Assembly (NCBI GenBank): GCA_019022495.1
Contig: JAFEKR010000035.1
Coordinates: forward strand, 372,001 to 436,000
Source of the DNA: Epichloe hybrida
Taxonomy: Eukaryota; Ascomycota; Sordariomycetes; Hypocreales; Clavicipitaceae
DNA: 64,000 nucleotides
Reading direction: 5' to 3'
The notes under the pieces are model-generated. The model was not told the origin of the DNA. It did not search any database and saw nothing but the letters and a program-made list of their open reading frames with translations. Position numbers and translations under genes: made by a program. The number at the start of each line of letters is the position of its first letter. The first letter of the stretch is position 1. Of this stretch, positions 1 through 12,890 are shown in pieces.

Positions 1-223
1 CGACACAGCCGGCAGTTCATGATGAAAGATTATTCCGGCAATCCCTAACCCAACCGCTTTTCTCTTCTTCAATCGCTGCCAAGAACTTGGCCACGTACTG
101 CGCACAAGAAATAGGGGCATTGAGGTCACACCCAAACTTCGTCGGGATATCTTGTCACTTCTTCGATTGCCGAATTCTGGCTAAGGGCGTCTTGCCATAG
201 CCACTGACTGCTCAAGTGACAAC
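1..223. promoter_or_regulatory. Upstream region of the DUF2985 gene
   Basis: This stretch holds no ORF with a recognisable product. It presumably contains the promoter and 5' leader of the plus-strand gene that begins next. No clear TATA box or factor site was identified. Confidence 0.4.
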
Positions 224-1586
224 ATGCCCGGCACAACGAGGGTTCCTGCAGAAACCGAACCATTTCCTACCATCGGCCAAGATGCATCGATACAGCTTGA
301 TCAATCACCTGAGAGGGAGGGCTCCAATAACATTGTGGCTAATCGCACTGCCGCTTCGTCGTCATTGAGTGGTCGTCTTCGTCGATTTTCCCAAAGCTTC
401 GAGACGTCCGAACTCCCCGAGGGCTTTTTCGCCGCTACCGGTGGAATTGCATCGTCCATCTTCTCTCGTCAGGCCGGCTCATGGCCTACTTCCGATTCAG
501 CTCGATCAACCAAGTCTCCTGCTGTCAGTCCCGGTGGCGCTGGTTTGACATCAACTCCAGCCCAGCCCGTTCCTGCAGATCCGACTGAGAGCAAGCATGA
601 TGCCGCAACGGCTAGTCAAACAACGTCGAGGCCTACGAGCGAACCAATCTCCGCAGCCCCATTCAAAAATGGCTACCACTTCCCACCAAAGCACTCGTTT
701 GGCGAGTCAATGAAGCTGGGAACCGTCGCTTTCTGGAATTACATACTTACACCAGTTGGCTTCGCTGTCACCTTGTATGGCCTGAACGTCGTTGCGTGGG
801 GCGGAATGTTATTCCTCCTCCTTTGCAACGCCTGTGAGTTTTGTAATCGATTCTTGGACTGCGTGGAGCATCTTGGCTAACTGCTCACTCTCAGCCCCTG
901 CCATGTGCCGCCCTACTTGTGACGATATCAACTCTCCAAGACGGATATGGATCGAGATCGACTCGCAAATACTCAATGCTCTGTTTTGTGTGACAGGATT
1001 TGGACTTGCGCCCTGGAGATTCAGAGATTTGTATCTTCTTTTGCAATACAGACTTCTTAAGAAAGAGGTTGGATTGAGAAGACTTGCCGGGATTCACAGA
1101 GGCTGGTTTCGATTACAAGGTTCCACTGAATTACCATTGAATCTCGGCCCGCACAACGTCCATGAGCCCGAATTCCAAGCAATCTCGCGGACGTCGATCC
1201 CATTCCCTGAGACCAAGATTCCGGTGCCTCCCTTGACTGGCGTACGGGCGCAATTCACCAAGGTTTGGAAGCTGGATTTGGTAATCTGGCTCATGGTCGC
1301 CAACACGTTCTTTCAATGCGTTCTCTCGGGGTTCATGTGGGGAATGAACCGTTATGATCGTCCGAGCTGGTCAACAGGCCTATTCGTTGCCTTGGGTTGT
1401 ATCGTTGCTGGCGTAGGCGGTTTCATCATGTTTCTAGAAGGAAAGAAGGTCAAGGGTATAGAAGGTGTGCCTGTGAGCCAGCGGGACATGGACCGGCTGA
1501 CGCGGGACAGGGAACAGGGAATTTGGCATTACAATAATATCAAAGACAAGGATCTCAAGGCTGAAGCAAACGAGAGTAATACTTGA
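224..1586 (+). CDS. DUF2985 family multipass membrane protein
   Basis: Two exons (224..833 and 895..1586) joined by a 61-nt GTGAGT...CAG intron in phase 1 give a 433-aa protein. The first 160 residues are Ser/Thr/Pro-rich and look disordered. They are followed by hydrophobic segments (about 165-205) and a Cys-containing block, AMCRPTCDDINSPRRIWIEI, just after the splice site, then a tryptophan- and arginine-rich stretch. Two more membrane segments lie near the C-terminus (LVIWLMVANTFFQCVLSGF and a Gly/Val-rich helix). This layout matches, from memory, fungal integral membrane proteins with the DUF2985 domain, whose function is unknown. A PLAC8-like role sometimes attached to such proteins is not shown here. 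The start is the first ATG after in-frame non-coding sequence. The intron is supported by continuity of the family motif across the junction. Confidence 0.85.
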
Positions 1587-3124
1587 GCTTGCGTCCTTGT
1601 CGGCAAGGCTCATACAACGGGAATGCGGGTGGTGCTCTTCAGGGACAGCATTGTGACAATTTATGATTCCAGTCCCAATGCATAGTTTGTTAATTAGTCA
1701 CAGTTTATTAATTCAGGAATGATTGACTCTTTCGTCGCCATTTCATGAAAAGTCAACTGTTTATCAATCACCGGGATGCAGCTTCATATCTGCACCTGGG
1801 AACAGGATCAAGATGTAAATATCATCGTTCTGGCGGCTCTACGCAGAGGACGTAAGGCATCTCACATCGTCTTCGCCTCGATACAGAACATAGCGCAGTA
1901 ATATGTAGATCATGCAGCCAATGACATTTTCTGTCGCGACAGTTGTTTATCGAGAAGAGAGTCACTTCAGTTTTGGATGGTCAAAGGTCCAGGCTGGGGT
2001 GTTTGATGCCACGTTTTCTGCCAGTTCGATCATTGTCAAGCTATCGTCACTGTATGCCCATGCCTCACTGTTCAATCTCTTTGTCACATCGGGGAAAACG
2101 TAGCCTGAGCGCCTTGAAGCTCAATGAAATTCAGGACACTGTTCATATCAGCCTCATAATCTTGTTGATTTGGTACCATCCATGTATCTGCATAGATTCA
2201 CTACTCTGGAATTGAATCAGACACGATTAGCTAAAGGTTGATAGCCATCGTGCGATAATGGAGAGTGTATCCGCTACGTTTTAAAGAAGTAATGCTGCGG
2301 CCAAAGGCGTAAAATGCTGGAGTTGCGACGCAGTCCATTAAACTGATAGTATTTACGACGTGGAGGATCGTGTATGTCCAAAAGACGGTTCTGGGGATTG
2401 CAATAAACCTATGTTTAATAGTTTCAACGGTGGTCAACTCGTAATGACTGATCGAACCGCCAGCTTGGATTATGGTCGCGGATATATCGAGAAAGTGTAC
2501 CCGAAGAATTTGGATACAGAGCCAAGATTGATGATGCTGAAGTCAGTCACTGGGGCTAGATCATTCGCTTGAGAAGGGCCCGGACACGGCCTTCATAGCA
2601 GATTGAACCCAGATCCTGTACTAATTCTGTAGTAGCCCGAAGCAATGCATATCGGAGAAAATTAGTACAGAAAATAAGTACTAGAGAAGATCGTTGGTCT
2701 TGTAAACCGCCTTTTTCTCATCTGGAGGGACTTTACAATCATTAAGTGTGCCAGTCATGCATTCCCAGTGTGACACAGATTTCAGAGAAGACCATAATGA
2801 TGTGAGAACCATGTTGGCATGATGCAGAAGTGCCTATGACTCGACCCTCAAGCACCGCGCAGAACATGTTCCAAGCTTCCCTCACATGACGCAATCAGTG
2901 GTATCCCACACGGTGGAACCCCCGTTGATTTAGTGAAAAGTCATGAAAACATGTTGTGAAGCTGTGGCATATAACAAACACAATATCGAAGATTAGTTAC
3001 CCATAAGGGAGGGGTCTATTGAGAGGCACGTGAAGAATGTTATCGCGGTTCCGCTGATTGAAAACCGTCAAACAAGATGGACCGGTTTGTCAATGACTAT
3101 ATTGAGCGATAATCTATGTGGGGA
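1587..3124. other. Convergent intergenic region, no gene supported
   Basis: About 1.5 kb between two convergent genes, relatively AT-rich, with only short ORFs on both strands. The longest candidates (around 1.9-2.2 kb on the plus strand and 2.2-2.6 kb on both strands) show no family motif, and the opposite-strand pair overlap each other. It may hold the 3' UTRs of both neighbours and some degenerate sequence. Confidence 0.5.
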
Positions 3125-4469
3125 TCACAGGTGTTCTATGGGCTCCTCGGGAAGCAATTCCTCTACCTCTTCGTTAACACGAAGACGGTTCAATGGTGGC
3201 TGCACAATGCCATTGAACACGAATGTAGAATAGACGAGCATGGCGAAACCGACAATCTGGACAAATTTGAAAGTTTCCCAACCAAGTGCCAAAGAGACGA
3301 TCCAAATGAAAAGAGTACGACATGTGTCGATAGTCGAGCGCGAGGTCGCACTTACGCTTCGCGTAACGGAAAGGCCGAAAAAGTTGAACCCGCTGACAGA
3401 AATAAAAGTGTCAGTAAAGAGGATCAACGGATGCTATGGTCTATGCGGACTTACCCAATGCTTATCATGATGAGGAGACTAGAGACCCAGATCTTTCGTT
3501 GTGACATTTGTCGGAAGCCCTCAACTAGGTCAAAGGGGCCATATTTTCCGGCATCAGTACGGCCGACTAGGAGATGCATCACGATCATGACTAATACCGT
3601 GACGACAAAGCCAAAGAGTCCTTCCCAGCCAACAACCTTGATGGGCTCAATGGAAGAATTCTCAAGCATCCACTCCTCAAGCACAAACTGTGTTGCTGTA
3701 AAGATCTGGGCCCCAGCAATTAGGAGCACTCCAATGATTGCTCTGGCGGCGTCTGAAAGCCCTGCTTCAGTAGACATAGTAGCAGCGACGTTTCCATTTT
3801 GTGATGCCTTCTTTTCGTCCGGCCAGATTGCCCCGGCCAAGCCCACAACAGCAACACCCAAGACGACGCCGACAAGAGAGAGCCATTGAAACAGGAAAAG
3901 TCGCCTCCGAAGAAACACGACGCTAAATAGACCAACAAATAAGACTAAGGCTCCTCGAGTCATTTGGTAGATGGAAGCTGCAACGAGGAGTAGACCGGCA
4001 TTCATTAGCGTTGTACCGCAAATATCGCAGATTGCCGGCAGGGCTAATAGCGTAACACGAAAGCCTCTGAGAACAGAACGCCCATCTATATCAGGCTTGG
4101 GCAGATTGCTGTCATGGTTGTCAATAGGGTCAATCGCGCCAACAGCGTGATATCCCCGCTCTTGGGGGGGGTGTCTCGAGGTGACCCGTCGATAGACAGC
4201 CATAAGTGCAACGACTAGCCAACAACCCATTTCGCCGACAAACATTTGCGCCGTCTGAAGTACAGGCTGCTCAAAGTGCATGGGGCGTTTGAGGTCGCAA
4301 TTACGGACACATTGGTTATCCTGTCGCGAGTGTTAAACTCGAGTTTGGCCGAAGGCGCCAAGATTGGAGGGCTTCATCCGCTCACCTGGTATTTGGTAAG
4401 AAGCGTGTTGCAGACCCCAGTGAGCAGCATCATTGCCACGAGAAAAGGGATCGCAGCCTGAGAAGCCAT
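3125..4469 (-). CDS. SLC35F6-type nucleotide-sugar-transporter-like membrane protein
   Basis: Three exons on the minus strand (4386..4469, 4320..3455, 3392..3125) give 405 aa. The introns start GTGAGC and GTAAGT and end CAG. The first exon encodes MASQAAIPFLVAMMLLTGVC followed by NTLLTKYQ. The second opens with DNQCVRNCDLKRPMHFEQP and the third with GFNFFGLSVTRSVSATSRS. About ten hydrophobic helices are visible, as in the EamA/DUF6 drug/metabolite-transporter fold. The conserved LLTKYQDN, QTAQMFVGE and FFGLSVT blocks are those of the SLC35F6 (C2orf18) group, a lysosomal/mitochondrial membrane protein in animals with a poorly defined substrate. The middle loop (WPDEKKASQ region) is hydrophilic. 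It is transcribed divergently from the Clu1 gene. Confidence 0.88.
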
Positions 4470-6003
4470 GGTGAAACACCTGGCGGGAACGCGTATTGCG
4501 AAGTAAACTCAAAATTCCTCGACATGTAAAAAGGGATGGAAAACACGATGACGAGGAATAGAGTTAGCTTTCGAAAGGTTGCCACGGACGCAGCAATCAT
4601 GTCGGCCGATATGAACAGACGGGGGTGAGCTCGATCCCAACCTGGTGTCGGACATGGTTGCACAGGACCTGGTCTCGTGGTGCCCCATTAAATGCATACC
4701 TACCCCGTACCCAGGTACCTAATAATAAGGTGTCTGGTCGCGTCCGAGTGACAGAAGACACCCCGCAGGCAACAGACCGGCGAATTCGATCACTGCGAGG
4801 CGATAATGGCCATTCACGAGGGGCACAACGCTTCCCATTGCTCATCGTAGCAGTGGCAAGTTGTGTCGCGTCTTTCGATCGTGAGCCGTAAACTATTTAC
4901 GAAGCATGATGAGAACCAAACTGCTGCATCGTATTTCTAGGGGGGCATGTCTCTGGCTCATGCCTAGGCAGTTAGTTAGGTAGGTCTTAGAGAGTTTGCT
5001 CAAGCGTTCAAGCGTGCCGCTCGAATACTCGAGAGCAATGCGAATTTCATAGGACTGACTATTAGTATGTAGGTATGTGCATAGCAGTCACGTCTTCTGC
5101 TGTCCATGCAGCTCTCTCTACTCAGGCAAGGTAGGGAGGGCGGAGGGGTGGTTGACCTAGAAATTAGCTCATACATTTAGGTGCTTAGGGTGAGCGATGT
5201 TTCGAGGAACTTCTTTCTCTGCGAAAAGAATTAAAAATTCACGTGGATGCCCTCACTTGCATCATGCAAGTGTTGGGTATCGATCGATTTTATCTTCACT
5301 GAACTTGTCCTAATAAAAGAATAAACAGGGACATAATCACATAAATCCACATACAACTTGTACTATGCAAAGTCGGCGCACCCGTTTCGTGGATCACACC
5401 CAATGTCAGAGTCTCATTTATTATTGTTGCTCCACCACAAAGCTTCTGCGGATTCCCTAGGAAGAAATCAACGTTTATGAAGGGACGAACGACTTAAAAT
5501 TGCTCAATGCTATACGTCATGGTGTTAAACTTCTGAAGCTTAGATTTCTGGCAATATATCAATCAATACTTTCATTTTTTTTAAAAAAAAAATTCATTCG
5601 CCTGGCAAAAAGTAAGAGCCCCAAACGTATGGCTTACATCAATTGATATTTACTTTCTTCCCGTTTTAGACTAGTTCTTTAACGGAATCCGGAATCTTTC
5701 AGCTGGAAAAAACTCGGGGTCCCACAGCGAAGCAAGTACATTCTAGGTACGCAGCTTCTCCATCTGACTGCCGATCACTGAAGCGTACTTGGTGAGTACT
5801 TGCCAAGCTCCGACTTGTCCGGGATCAAATCGTCCAAAATTTTCCCTTCTCAATGTCAGACAGACCTCCTTGCTCTGTCAAGCTATTGTAACTCACAGGA
5901 TCTTGTTAGTCAATGCCGGCCGGAACGTAATACTTTGGGTTCTTCTTTTCTCTTCTCCACTGCTCTGTTTTCTATCATTCTTCTGCTCTCGTCCTCATCA
6001 ATC
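4470..6003. promoter_or_regulatory. Divergent promoter region between SLC35F6-type gene and Clu1
   Basis: A 1.5-kb divergent intergenic region. It contains short CCTAGGTA/TTAGGTAGG-type motifs (around 4720-4735 and 4970-4990), and an AT-rich segment with a T-run directly followed by an A-run near 5575-5592. A CT-rich stretch (about 5935-6000) lies immediately before the Clu1 start, typical of fungal 5' leaders. No RNA gene or family-like ORF was recognised. An ATG at 5800 is in frame with Clu1 (see that gene). Confidence 0.5.
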
Positions 6004-9000
6004 ATGGCTGCCGAGGCCCAGGTCACCTCTTCTTCTGCACTGGCAGATGGTATGCGTATGCATCTCGCTTCCTTCCCCTATTAGACATGTGAAACACTCA
6101 GACACTCTCAGCTAATCAGTCAAATTCTCAATACTTCCGAACAGAAGCTACTACAGAGCACAAGCACACCACGGCTGCGCCTGCTGCGGCAGGAAATGGC
6201 TCCGAAGCTGAAGCCGAGAGCGGTGCCGAAGGTACGATTGAGAATCGAAGCAACGCACCGAACTTGGCGGCAACTGATGCAAATTCAAAGCTCTCATAAA
6301 TTTGACAATCATTCTCCCGGGGTCTAAACCTACGAAGATGCAAATAATGGTAATTCGCCTGTGGATGGCATTTACTCAGTAACTGAGGTAACAAACATCT
6401 ACTAGGTCTCCTCTCAAGAGCAAATACACGAAGTGCGCCAGTCTATCATCGATCTTCCGGTCGCGTTCCGTTTTACCTGCTTCCACCTCAAATATAAAGG
6501 TCAAAAGGTGAACGACTTCATCCCCATCGCCGAAATTCCTGATCTCGAACCCGAGCCCGAATTCTACTTGGTAGAGGAGCCATATACAGAAAAGGAGGCT
6601 CGCATTCACTTTGTTAGGACTCGGGAGCTTATTGGTGCTGCAGGGGATCGTTCGGAAATCATTCACGGCGTTTTGCCAGGTTTGTCCTTGTTTGAAAGTG
6701 TTTCTCGACAGGCCCAGGCAGATCAAGATGGCCTGCAACAGCCGGCCTCCCCGATGAAGGACTACGACTTTGGTGCTGAACCGTCTCTTCACAGTCTTGC
6801 CCCGGACACTCTCCCTCCCGCCCCAAGGACGGTAAAGTCTGTATCGCTCTCGCCTTGGAATCCTCCTCCTTGTCATCTGAGACAACGTGGCCACTTGCTA
6901 TATCTCATCGTTACTACCAATGAGGGAGAGCAGTTCCAAATTACGTCTCACGTTTCTGGCTTCTTTGTGAATCAGTCTTCGAATGCTAAATTCGATCCCT
7001 CTCCGCGACCTGCACCCAAAGGACACTCGGCTCACTCCCTTCTTGAGCTACTCTCCCTCATCTCGCCATCCTTCGACGAGATGTTCCAAAAACTTCAAGA
7101 GTATAACAACGAGAGGGACCCTTTGGCAACTTTCCAGATCACCAACGCAATTCCAGCTGCTCCATGGGCGGTTCCATCACCAAACTCAACTCTTTGTGCC
7201 CATATTGCTGACCCGACTCGGCCGCAAGAAACTTACTTGCTCTCTGGGGTTGAGAACACGGACACTTTGCGAGATTGGAACGAAGAGTTTCAATCTGCAA
7301 AAGAGCTTCCCAACGAGTCGGTTCAGGACAGAGTCTTCCGTGAAAGGCTGGTGTCAAAACTTTTCGCGGATTACAACGATGCAGCGACTAAAGGGGCGGT
7401 GATGGTTGCGCGGGGTGAAATTGCCCCTTTGAACCCAACTGAGTGTCGGGAAGCTCAAATTTTTGTGTACAACAACATATTTTTTTCCTTCGGTGCGGAT
7501 GGAGTTGGAACATTCACTTCAGAAGGCGGCGATGAGGCAGCTAGGGTTGCCACAGGCAAGGATGTGGCCGGTGTAAGACTAGTCAATCAACTTGATATAG
7601 ACGGGTTGTTTGCACCAGCTACCGTTGTTGTTGACTATCTTGGTAAGCGCATTGTTGGGCAGAGTATTGTGCCCGGTATCTTCAAACAGCGAGAGCCAGG
7701 AGAGAACCAAATCGATTATGGCGCAGTTGATGGTAAAGATCTTGTTGCTGCAGACGAACGGTTCACCTCGGCATTTGCACAGCTGTCTAAAGCTCTTAAA
7801 GTAAAAAGGCATCCCGTTTGGGACAAGGATGGAAAAAGATTTGACATGGAAGCTAGCGTCGAAACGAAGGGTTTGATGGGGACAGATGGACGAAAATATA
7901 TCCTCGACCTCTACAGAATTACCCCATACGATGTTAATTGGCTCGAGCAAACGACATCAGAAGCTGAGGAGAACAGTTCCAAGGCTTACCCACATCGCAT
8001 GACAGTCCTACGACCAGAGCTGGTCGACTCCTTTGCACGCTACAGGATGAAGCAATGGGTCGATAAAGAGCTGGAAAAGCGCAGCAAGTCCCAATCAGAC
8101 GAGGCCTCGAAGGAAACCACTCTCGGTTCTCACACGGATTCTCGGGAGTCTTCCACGGCCCAGCTTGATCTGTCTGATTTCAAGTTCGCCCTGAACCCCG
8201 ATGCTTTCAGCGGTCAGGTTCCTCAAACGAACGAGGAGAAGGCACAGTTTCTGGAGGACGAAAACGAGGTTCGCGAAGCAGGAAACTACTTGCGACAGCA
8301 AGTCATCCCCGATCTCTTGCGGGAACTCTCCGATTCTGAGATCAGCTTTCCTATGGACGGCCAATCATTAAGTCGTCTCCTTCACAAGCGAGGTATCAAT
8401 GTGCGGTACTTGGGAGTCATAGCTTCTCGGGCAGTCGATAAAAGACTTCGCTGCCTGAGAGAGATCTCCATTCAGGACATGGTTGCCCGTGCTTTCAAAC
8501 ACGTTGCTGCCACTTACCTTCGAGCTCTCCCAGTTCCTTTCACTGCTGCATGCATCTCGCATCTTCTCAACTGCCTCCTTGGATACGATTTGAACCCCAA
8601 ACCCATGGTTGATGTCGACTCTTCCATGCGATCATTGTACGATGATGCTGAGTTGTCTTTTGAATCTGTCACCCCCGGTTCTTTTCTCGCAAGCATTGAG
8701 GAGCAAGTTTTCAGGCGATTCAGATTTAAGCTAGAAGGGAAGTGGAAAGAATCTATTCGAAAGGTGCAGCTTCTTCGCGAAGTGAGCCTAAAGCTCGGCA
8801 TTCAAGTAGAAGCGAAAGATTATGTCTTTGTTCAAAACGACAAAGCGAAACAACAGGCTGCCGAGGACCCCGCATCGAATCACATCAATGGCCAACCGAA
8901 CGGGGAATCAAAAGATAAGAAGAAAAAGAAGAAGGCCCGTGAGGAGATATCTGTCGCATCCTTGTCATGTGGCCTTGGCTCGACTTTCACTCCAGGCGAC

Positions 9001-9978
9001 GTGGTGGATGTTATACCTGTTGTGAAACACTCAGCACCGCGAAGCGCGTTGGCAGAGGAAGCTCTCGAAGCTGGTCGTCTCTCGATCATTCAAAACCAGA
9101 AGAAGTTGGGCCAAGAGCTTCTGCTCGAGTCCTTATCACTCCACGAGCAGATATACGGTATTCTACATCCAGAAGTTGCCAGGGTATACAATAGCTTGTC
9201 AATGCTTTACTATCAGCTCGATGACAAAGAAGCTGCTGTTGAGCTCGCTAGGAAAGCCATTGTTGTCGCTGAACGAACAGTTGGCGTTGACTCTGCCGAG
9301 ACATTATTGAATTACCTCAACCTGAGCTTGTTCTTGCACCAAAATGGGGACAGTACAGGGGCGTTGGTATACTCAAAACATGCATTAATGCTATGGAAAG
9401 TTATATATGGCCCTGATCATCCAGATTCTATCACCACGATCAATAATGCGGCAGTGATGCTCCAACACCTGAAGGAGTACCATGAGTCCAGACTTTGGTT
9501 CGAGGAGTCACTCCGTGTCTGCGAGTCAGTATTTGGCAAGTCGTCAGTCAACTCAGCGACGCTGTTATTTCAGCTTGCGCAAGCATTAGCCTTGGATCAC
9601 GATTCTAAGGGTGCCGTCAATCGTATGCGCGACTCTTACAACATTTTCCTCAGTGAGCTTGGCCCGGAAGACAAGAACACCAAGGAGGCAGAAAGTTGGC
9701 TGGAGCAGTTGACACAGAATGCTGTATCCATTGCCAAACATGCTAAAGACGTACAAGCTCGTCGCATTCGCTCAGGCATTCGCTTTCCTGCTACTGTCAC
9801 CCCTGCCCAGCAGCCTGTTTTCGGGACTCAGCGCCTGGCTCAGTCGACGCAGGTTGACTCCCGAAGCATCGATGAGTTGATCAAGTTCATTGAAGGGGGA
9901 GATAAAAAAACAAACTCTGCCAAGAAACGGCCTGGACGTGGAAATCCAAAGCGCCGAGGACTGTCCGCAGCCGCTTAG
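6004..9978 (+). CDS. CLU1: Clustered mitochondria protein (Clu1/CluA family)
   Basis: Four exons (6004..6049, 6145..6231, 6291..6349, 6406..9978) give 1254 aa, close to the usual 1250-1300 aa for the fungal family. The small third exon encodes INLTIILPGSKPTKMQIM and joins VSSQEQIHEVRQSI in the last exon. This reconstructs the conserved N-terminal ubiquitin-like module. Then come the CLU-N region, the central CLU domain (GVRLVNQLDIDGLFAPATVV, MGTDGRKYILDLYRITPYD), the CLU-central block (LLHKRGINVRYLGVIASR) and C-terminal TPRs (LLLESLSLHEQIYGILHPEVA onward). A lysine-rich linker (KDKKKKKKAREE) separates the last two. Family members bind mRNA in the cytosol and are needed for normal mitochondrial distribution; in yeast the protein was also reported with eIF3. 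An upstream ATG at 5800 is in frame and would add 68 residues including a hydrophobic run. I prefer 6004 because MAAEAQ resembles family N-termini and the upstream part looks like a CT-rich leader. Confidence 0.95.
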
Positions 9979-10774
9979 TTGTCGTTTGTCTTCGACGGAG
10001 CGACTTTTCTCGCGGCTTCAAATTACACTCGGGGCAACAAGAAGGCCAGACTGTAGCCAACGAGTCTTGTATCAATCTCGGCTTGTGCACAAAATTTGAA
10101 AGAACATTTGCGGAGCTGGAGACATGCCTGTCATTGGAGTCATTTATCAACAGCTTAGGTGACCAGCAAATATGGGTCGAGCTCGTGAGTCAGGACGGGG
10201 GGTGCCAGCACCTAGATTAGATGTGTACGTAGGCAACAAGGGAGGATTAATGTGCGGAGAACTTGTTGATGTTCTAACGTTAACAAGTTCGTTAAAATGT
10301 ATTATAGCAAAAGGCAACGCCATACTCATAGCTCGCTCTGGGCGACCTCGGATAGAATCTTCACTCAACTTCCTAAAGTATTCAACCGGGGTTTTTTTCT
10401 TTCACAAGGCAGTAGTAGATTGAGCAAGTACTGCAACGCAACGCGTGGTTTGTGACTAACTGACACGACATTGAAATACGTGAAAATGCCATATCGCTGG
10501 GATCTGGTGCCAATAGGCATTGTTAAGCGATGCGGGCGCAGCATATACTACGAAACCGGATGCCGCATTTGATTGAAATCTTTTTCAGTTGAACAAAACC
10601 ATCTGCGTTGGGGAGCCAATCAAACTAGAAAGTGCTTTGTTTCCCAAATAGCATATTTTCTGAATATTGACAATGCCGCAAAATGCCTCAGCTGTTCTGT
10701 CTGCTTTCGATTGTGCTTTTGCTTTCGCTATTTTTCTTTTACTTTCTACATTTTTGGCGCTTATGTCGTCGTCG
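9979..10774. other. Convergent intergenic region
   Basis: About 800 nt between the 3' ends of Clu1 and the forkhead gene. No coding potential was recognised; it presumably holds both 3' UTRs and polyadenylation signals. Confidence 0.5.
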
Positions 10775-12890
10775 TCATGAGTTCCCATGCACTGCGCTGG
10801 CAACAGACAAGCCTCTTCCGACTGGTGCATGATATGCTCCAATACTTTGAAACCCCCTATGCGGAAACATCTGTGAGCTTGGAAAGGAAGGAGAGGGCGG
10901 AGTGTGCATCATTCGAGCAGACTTAATTCAAACTTACTTTGTCAGATCGAATCCCTCATCTTCCTCGCCGTCTTCTGGCAACTCGCCCCCTTGCTCCGTG
11001 CCTCCTGCGATGGCTGATTTCTGTGATTTGGTAGGGCTACTGGGGGGCGATTTGCTGGCTCGTGGAGGACTACTACTTTGGGGTGGTAGACCTCCGGTGA
11101 GTTTAGATGGGCTGAATTCATAGGCGGCCGAGGGTCGTAGTGGCGTGCTGTTGATATCAGCATACTTCCAGAAAGGCGCAGGCGAACTCGTAGGCATATG
11201 CTGGCTTGGTCGCTGCGCTGTACTAGGCGGTGCAAGCTTCGGATGAATTCGTGGCGGAGCTGGCGTTACGAATGATGCGCTGTCATCTTGCAAGTACGAA
11301 GACGTGAGAGTAGGTGATTGAGGGTTGAAAGCAGAGAAGGACGAGTCTGGGACAGTGTTATTAGGCTTCCTATGTCGCGGAAGAGGGCTACCATCTGCTG
11401 TCAATGCGGCATTACGTCCAGCAGCTCGTTCCGAGTTTGGCCTTGGCGTGGAATGCGAAGCACGAAAAGAGGATCGAGGAGGAGATGCTATAGGTGAGTT
11501 TCTTCGTTTCCGTGCAGATTCTGGATCCCGCGATGCCATATCTTTCGGTCCCTGCGTGACATAATTGAGCTGATTCGGTGAAGATGGAGCCGAAGAGCCT
11601 CGATGACCTCCACGACCAATCTTGTAAGCGTTTCTGACCATTTCGTCTCTCACCTCGGGGACAATCTGCCATTTCATGCCTTTCCCGGGCTCATCGGTAG
11701 ATCTGGCAACCTTATCAAAAGATTTGTTGAGAGACAGATTGTGGCGAATTGAGTTCTGAAAGTGATGGACGAAATTTAGCAGCAGCATTTCATGCATTGC
11801 GCAACTTGTCGTGCAGCGAAATTTGACATGGGACTTTGCTTACCTGCCAGCCAGCTGCATGTTGATGGCGATAGTACGAGTAGTTACTCATAATAAAAGT
11901 GTAGATGCCATTTAGATTTAGCTTTCCATCCGGGGCATTTAACACAGCTTGGGTGATCATTTGGGCATAGCTGTATTGAGGCTTGATGTGTTGATTGTCA
12001 TCTAGACTCAAATCAACACCATGTGCGCCAATCATGACTGCTGGTGTAGTGATTGCTGGGGATTTTGCTGTTGCGTCACCCTTCTTCTGCGTCGACTGCG
12101 GCGTTCCTGGCCGTTTGTAGTCAATTGGGGCAGGAGCAATGAGCTGCTGACGATGAGATGGCGTAGTTTGCGTGGCGTCCAGGCTGAGTCCACACCTTTG
12201 AAGATAAATGGAATGAACATTTAGAGGTGAAATTTCTGATGGTAGCACGAACATCATCTCAACGTTTCCAATCTCAATAACCTCACCAGAGGTTAGAGGG
12301 TGCAAAGCTCTGGGCTTAAGCGGTTGTCCATCAACCTTTGCGCCATTCCGACCACTGATTCGAAGAATCCACTTTTCATCTTTGGAGTCAAAACAAATGG
12401 AGGCATGATCCCGCGACACCATTTTGCTTGGGCCGAGATCGATATGAACGTGCGCCTCATTGTCGCCATCGTCATCTCCGTGGGCCAACTCTGGGGCGCG
12501 CCCGATATTAACGGCGAGTTTTGTGATGTAAAAAGTCCAGTCTTGAGCTGCTACTTTAGCGTAGGCTTTGACACCATCACGGTTGGCCTCATGAATAGCA
12601 TTAGCGTGATCCTTGCTGGCCTGAACTGATTGGCTTTTAAGTTGTTGAGTGACCTGAGAAACTATGTGATCGTCGTCCGTTCCAGGGTTCTCTCCGGCGT
12701 CATGTGCTTGAGATGCTGACGTGGCACCAGACAAGAGGGTCGAGTCGGCTGGATCCGAGGATCGGTTTCTTTTGCGACGCTTTGCCGGTCGGCTAGGAGA
12801 GGAGATTTCGACATCTACGGGGTCGGTAACGTCTTTGTCTTTGCGCAGGTCGCGCCGACTACGCGGGTTCCTCTTTGTCGAAGGAGGCAT
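10775..12890 (-). CDS. FHA-forkhead transcription factor (Fkh1/Fkh2 type)
   Basis: Three exons (12890..11844, 11755..10938, 10856..10775) give 648 aa. An FHA domain spans residues about 118-216 (NIGRAPE, SRDHASI, RNGAKVDGQ), a phosphothreonine-binding module. The forkhead DNA-binding domain starts near 301 (KPQYSYAQMITQAVL). It is interrupted by intron 1 exactly between AAGWQ and NSIRHNLSLNKSFDKV. The C-terminal half is Ser/Pro-rich with an acidic end. The last exon is short: after GFDLTK an intron (GTAAGT...CATAG, 81 nt) leads to 26 more residues, GFQSIGAYHAPVGRGLSVAS plus six, then TGA. Without it the ORF stops at a TAA that is part of the splice donor. FHA-forkhead proteins drive G2/M and developmental gene expression in yeasts. 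The first in-frame ATG (MPPSTKR) is the start; the longer ORF upstream lacks an earlier ATG close to family N-termini. Confidence 0.92.

Noticed and set aside
2231..2572. Short ORFs on both strands in the 1.6-3.1 kb gap
   Set aside because: They overlap each other, are near 70 aa, and carry no motif; a degenerate gene remnant is possible but unsupported.
5800..6003. In-frame 68-codon N-terminal extension of Clu1
   Set aside because: It is CT-rich leader-like sequence with no resemblance to family N-termini; kept as an alternative start only.
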